Assembly: GCA_033809995.1 (NCBI GenBank)
Contig: JAPXKQ010000047.1
Location: forward strand, 1 to 17,875
Length of the DNA stretch: 17,875 nt
Origin: Paratissierella sp033809995
GTDB taxonomy: Bacteria; Bacillota; Clostridia; Tissierellales; Tissierellaceae
Reading direction: 5' to 3'
Shown here: positions 14,932 to 17,875 of the stretch, piece after piece
Numbering within the stretch: position 1 is the stretch's first letter
How the letters are laid out: each line of letters opens with the position of its first letter
Notes under the pieces: model-generated
The model's database searches: none
Told to the model about the DNA's origin: nothing
Seen by the model: only the letters and a program-made list of their open reading frames with translations
Program-made: the position numbers and the translations under genes

Positions 14932-15603
14932 TTAAAGCATCCATTCTTCCCTCATATAAAGCCTTATAGGAAAAATTTCTCCCTTTAAATTTTCAATAGA
15001 AGAAGCTAAATCTTCTAGTGCTACATTATATTTAAGTGGTATACCTGTCTTATTGCTAACTTCTAAAGCTAGTTTGTTTCCGCTAATTATGTCTGAAGCG
15101 GTTGTGCTTTTTAATAAATGAGTATTGTTAACAATTCCAGTAATCTTAACTCCAGTTACTTCCTCGATTTTTACCATATATTCTATTGCCTTTTCAACCC
15201 TTTGGGTTTCTGGTCTGTTGGCATTTAACACAAAGAACATATCATAATTACCCTTTGTAAAATAACTATTGTATCTGACCAATGCCCTTGCTCCTGCTGG
15301 ATCACCCCCTACATCTAATATACATTCATATGTTGTGTCCTGTAATGGAGATAATACTTCACCAGGAATAGATGGTAAATCTAATGCAGAACCCTTGATA
15401 GAGCTACCTATAACTCTTATACCTAATTTTTCTAAGATTTCTGCTTTTTCTCTGCTTCGAAAATATAGGTTTACAACATCTAAATCCACTAGTGTTACCT
15501 TCTTGCCCAAATTTGCCAGCTTTATCGCATAGTTTACGGCGAATTCTGTTTTTCCGCTGCCATAATGCCCTATAATTATTCTTATTCTATTATCATTTAA
15601 CAT
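14932..15603 (-). CDS. P-loop ATPase of unknown role in the ptb-buk-oxidoreductase operon
   Basis: 223 residues. Walker A is GHYGSGKTE at 12-20, an aspartate-rich strand TLVDLDVVNLYFRSRE lies at 37-52, and ILDVGGDPAGA at 95-105 looks like a Walker B/switch region; VNNTHLL at 158-164 may mark the base-binding loop. The fold resembles MinD/ParA/NifH-type ATPases, without the signature lysine of the deviant Walker motif. The ATG at 15601-15603 follows GAAGGAG at 6 nt; the longer frame upstream is translated from a repeat and was rejected. Embedded between buk and the ferredoxin subunit, it may help assemble, activate or regulate the oxidoreductase. That is inference only. Confidence 0.82.
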   Translation of the reverse strand: MLNDNRIRIIIGHYGSGKTEFAVNYAIKLANLGKKVTLVDLDVVNLYFRSREKAEILEKLGIRVIGSSIKGSALDLPSIPGEVLSPLQDTTYECILDVGGDPAGARALVRYNSYFTKGNYDMFFVLNANRPETQRVEKAIEYMVKIEEVTGVKITGIVNNTHLLKSTTASDIISGNKLALEVSNKTGIPLKYNVALEDLASSIENLKGEIFPIRLYMREEWML

Positions 15604-15621
15604 AGTAGACTCCTTCGTTAA

Positions 15622-15649
15622 ATTCACAATGCACAGTTCACAGTTCACA
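15622..15649. repeat. Heptad-periodic tandem repeat (copy 3, between buk and the ATPase gene)
   Basis: Four 7-bp units in a row: ATTCACA, ATGCACA, GTTCACA, GTTCACA. They resemble the units at the edges of the repeats at 2431-2614 and 6884-7013. Only one array is visible here; the flank (TTGCTCGGGTCATTCTTAC) has no inverted partner in the 71-nt gap, so it may be a decayed or partial copy. Confidence 0.6.
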
Positions 15650-15674
15650 ATTGCTCGGGTCATTCTTACAAGTA

Positions 15675-16790
15675 TTATACAGAACAAGCAACACCCCAAG
15701 TCTCACTATTCTTTTCTTCAAAATAAGACTTTGAAGCTTCTTCTCCTCTTAATACGCGTAAACCTCCTTCTGCCAATGCCGTGAGTTCATCTTCTCCTGG
15801 GTAAATAATAACAGTAGAGATGAATTTTACTCTTTCAGTAACCCAACTAGTAAATAATTCACAATATGCAATTCCGCCGGTTAAGATGATGGCATCTACA
15901 TTTCCTTTCAATACTGTAGCAGCTGAACCTATTTCTTTTGCTACCTGATATGCCATTGCAGAGTATATTAGTTCTGCATATTTATCTCCTTCTTCTATTC
16001 TTTTGCGAACTTCCCTAGCATCATTTGTACCAAGATATGATGCTAAGCCGCCATTACCTTTAATCATCTTTTTCATATCTTTTATTGAATATTTGCCTGA
16101 AAAACATAATTTGACTAAGGAACCAACAGGTAAGCTTCCTGATCGCTCAGGAGAAAATGGTCCTTCTCCATCTAAAGCATTGGGAACATCTATAACTCTA
16201 CCTTTTTCATGAACCCCTACAGATATACCTCCTCCTAAATGAACTACAACAAGGTTTAATTCTTCATATCTCTTACCAATAGATTTAGCATGTCTTCTTG
16301 CTACTGCTTTTTGATTTAATGCGTGAAATATGCTTACTCTTTCAATTTCCTTGATACCAGAAATCCTTGCTATATCCTGCAATTCATCTACTACAACTGG
16401 GTCTACTATAAATGCCTTACCATTGATTTCTCTAGCTATTTCATAGGCTAATATACCTCCTAAGTTTGAAGCATGTTCACCTAGTACTCCTATTTTTAGG
16501 TCTTCTAACATTTTTTCATTGACTTCATATGTTCCACCTTCTATAGGCTTTAGCAATCCTCCTCTTCCTACAACTGCATCAATTGAATTTATTTCTATAT
16601 TGTTATTTTGTAGAGCCTCCATTATTATGTTTCTTCTAAACTCAAATTGATCATATATCTTATCGTAATGATTCAAAGTTGCTAAAGGATGTCTTAATGT
16701 TTCTTCAAATATAATTTTGTCATCTTGAAAAACTCCAATCTTTGTTGAAGTAGAACCTGGGTTTATAGTTAATAATCTATAACTATTCAT
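15675..16790 (-). CDS. buk: Butyrate kinase / branched-chain fatty acid kinase
   Basis: Converts acyl-phosphate plus ADP into acid plus ATP, the energy-yielding end of this fermentation. It has 371 residues, slightly longer than the usual 355-360, the excess being at the C-terminus. The acetokinase-family motifs are present: NPGSTSTK at 10-17, VVGRGG at 73-78, DPVVVDE at 130-136, HLGGGIS at 184-190, DGEGPFSPERSG at 207-218, and AIILTGGIAYCEL near the end. The ATG follows TAGGAGGTAATT, 9 nt after ptb. Preference for butyrate, isobutyrate or isovalerate cannot be read from the sequence; the oxidoreductase downstream points to branched acids. Confidence 0.95.
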   Translation of the reverse strand: MNSYRLLTINPGSTSTKIGVFQDDKIIFEETLRHPLATLNHYDKIYDQFEFRRNIIMEALQNNNIEINSIDAVVGRGGLLKPIEGGTYEVNEKMLEDLKIGVLGEHASNLGGILAYEIAREINGKAFIVDPVVVDELQDIARISGIKEIERVSIFHALNQKAVARRHAKSIGKRYEELNLVVVHLGGGISVGVHEKGRVIDVPNALDGEGPFSPERSGSLPVGSLVKLCFSGKYSIKDMKKMIKGNGGLASYLGTNDAREVRKRIEEGDKYAELIYSAMAYQVAKEIGSAATVLKGNVDAIILTGGIAYCELFTSWVTERVKFISTVIIYPGEDELTALAEGGLRVLRGEEASKSYFEEKNSETWGVACSV

Positions 16791-16799
16791 AATTACCTC

Positions 16800-17702
16800 C
16801 TATTGGGATGACATTAATACAGCTAGTGCAATTGAGTTTAACTTTGATTCTTCATTGTCAGCACGTGAAGTTAATACTACTGGTGCTTTTGTTCCAACTA
16901 TTAGCCCTGCTGATTTTGCATTTGCAAAATATGTTAATGACTTATATAGGATATTTCCAGCTTCTATAGTTGGAGCTAATAGTATATCTGCATCTCCTGC
17001 TACTTCACTTTCTATACCCTTAATAAGGGCTGATTCCTTGTTGATTGCATTGTCAAGGGCAAGAGGTCCATCAACTATACAATTTTTTATAATTCCATAT
17101 TTGTTCATATTCTTTAATTCTTGTGCGTGAATAGTAGCTTCCATTTTGGGTGATACCTTTTCCTTTGCTGCTAATACTGCTACCTTTGGCATCTTTATAT
17201 CTAAGGATAATGCCATTTTAACTGCATTTTCTAGTATTTCTTTTTTTTGAATTAAATCTGGTGCTATATTCATAGCTGCATCTGTTACTATAAATACTTT
17301 ATGATAAGTTGGTACATCAAAGACCGCAATATGGCTGATAACGTTTTCACAACTCAGACCAATATTCTTATCTAAGACTTGCTTCAGTATTATTGATGTA
17401 TCTATTAAGCCTTTCATCAATATTTGTGCTTTTTTACTACTAACCAATTCAGTTGCAATCATAGAAGCTAAAGTACCATCTTTTTCATTGATGATATCAA
17501 TCCCTCCTAAATTTAAACCCACCTCCTTAGCTATGTACTCAATTTTCTCCTTATTTCCTACTAGAATAGGTTCCGCTATCCCCTTTTCCATTGCAATTTT
17601 TATTGCTGTTAATACTTCTTTGTCCTCAGCTACTGCTACAGATATCTTTTTAGGTCCTCTTTCTTGAGCTAAGCGTAATAATTCTTCAAAATTCTTTGCC
17701 AT
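16800..17702 (-). CDS. ptb: Phosphate butyryltransferase
   Basis: Exchanges CoA for phosphate on butyryl- or branched acyl-CoA, giving the substrate of Buk. It has 300 residues, as is usual for Ptb. Visible family stretches are KISVAVAEDKEVLTAIK (19-35), LMKGLIDTS (95-103), IVTDAAMNIAPDL (138-150), DGPLALDNA (211-219) and GTKAPVVLTSR (270-280). Pairing with buk and length favour Ptb over phosphate acetyltransferase. The ATG lies behind AGAGGTGAT. It is the first gene of the operon; no convincing promoter is seen in the 106 nt up to the preceding gene, so transcription may also come from upstream. Confidence 0.94.
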   Translation of the reverse strand: MAKNFEELLRLAQERGPKKISVAVAEDKEVLTAIKIAMEKGIAEPILVGNKEKIEYIAKEVGLNLGGIDIINEKDGTLASMIATELVSSKKAQILMKGLIDTSIILKQVLDKNIGLSCENVISHIAVFDVPTYHKVFIVTDAAMNIAPDLIQKKEILENAVKMALSLDIKMPKVAVLAAKEKVSPKMEATIHAQELKNMNKYGIIKNCIVDGPLALDNAINKESALIKGIESEVAGDADILLAPTIEAGNILYKSLTYFANAKSAGLIVGTKAPVVLTSRADNEESKLNSIALAVLMSSQ

Positions 17703-17745
17703 AATATCACCTCTTCTCCATAGTCTTGCTAATTAGTTTTAATGG

Positions 17746-17768
17746 TAGGGCTAGTCCACCTAGCCCTA
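17746..17768. other. Perfect hairpin upstream of ptb
   Basis: TAGGGCTAG (17746-17754) pairs with CTAGCCCTA (17760-17768) around TCCAC. It lies between the stop of the preceding gene and ptb, 43 nt before the ptb ATG. There is no U-run on either side, so it is a poor terminator. A 5'-leader structure or a protein-binding palindrome is as likely. Confidence 0.45.
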
Positions 17769-17808
17769 TATATTCCTATATTATTTTATAACATCAACTA
17801 TAATGACA

Positions 17809-17875
17809 CTAACGAGCATTTAAATTTACCGTTACTTGAGCTGGGATAATTTCTCCTGTGCTAACTCCTTGAATC
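17809..17875 (-). CDS. C-terminal end of an unidentified gene (5' part outside window)
   Basis: An open frame enters from the window edge and stops at TAG (17809-17811). The last 22 residues contain IQGVSTGEIIPAQVTVNL and end in AR. The composition looks like genuine coding sequence and the strand agrees with ptb downstream, 106 nt away. It is too short to name. Confidence 0.5.
   Translation of the reverse strand, partial: IQGVSTGEIIPAQVTVNLNAR

Noticed and set aside
15604..15699. N-terminal extension of the ATPase gene by 32 residues
   Set aside because: The extra residues are translated from the heptad repeat at 15622-15649 and precede a strong SD (GAAGGAG) that fits the ATG at 15603.
17703..17808. 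Sigma-54 promoter for the ptb operon
   Set aside because: No GG-N10-GC (-24/-12) arrangement of the TGGCAC...TTGC type was seen, and no sigma-54 activator gene is in the window.

Overview
The window is AT-rich, with strong AGGAGG-type Shine-Dalgarno (SD) sites, several TTG starts and Rho-independent terminators. It uses FabK instead of FabI and carries butyrate/branched-chain acid fermentation genes. Together these suggest an anaerobic, amino-acid-fermenting Gram-positive of the Clostridia/Tissierellia type. This is inferred from gene content and style, not from a database search.

Layout. (1) 1-715, minus: the N-terminal part of a lipoprotein flavocytochrome c/fumarate-reductase-like flavoprotein, cut by the window edge, with its own promoter. 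(2) 926-6262, minus: a type II fatty-acid synthesis operon, fabH-fabK-fabD-fabG-acpP-fabF, mostly overlapping or tightly packed. The exception is fabG-acpP, which are separated by about 205 bp holding a repeat element. (3) 6263-6443: a divergent control region. (4) 6444-8105, plus: fabZ, a second repeat element, then an FMN-dependent FabK/nitronate-monooxygenase-like protein with a C-terminal four-cysteine cluster. (5) 8189-12141, minus: a polar amino-acid-type ABC transporter (binding protein, permease, ATPase) plus an AbgB-like M20 amidohydrolase. It is preceded by a well-formed promoter and an apparently translated 31-residue leader ORF. (6) 12309-17702, minus: ptb-buk-(P-loop ATPase)-ferredoxin-2-oxoacid:ferredoxin oxidoreductase alpha/beta/gamma, closed by a clear terminator. 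(7) 17809-17875, minus: the last 22 codons of an unidentified gene.

How it fits together. The oxidoreductase would oxidise 2-keto acids, likely the branched ones from Val/Leu/Ile, to acyl-CoA and reduced ferredoxin. Ptb and Buk would convert acyl-CoA to acyl-phosphate and then to acid plus ATP. The same short acyl-CoAs are the natural primers for FabH, so the two large operons may share a metabolite pool. The ABC transporter and amidohydrolase probably import and split an N-acyl or amide-linked amino acid.

The main unexplained signals are the 31-codon leader ORF before the transporter, the uncharacterised ATPase inside the ptb-buk-oxidoreductase operon, and three intergenic repeats built on a 7-bp period, two of which share the inner edge AATTAAAACC. 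I see no tRNA, rRNA, CRISPR array, transposase or phage gene.
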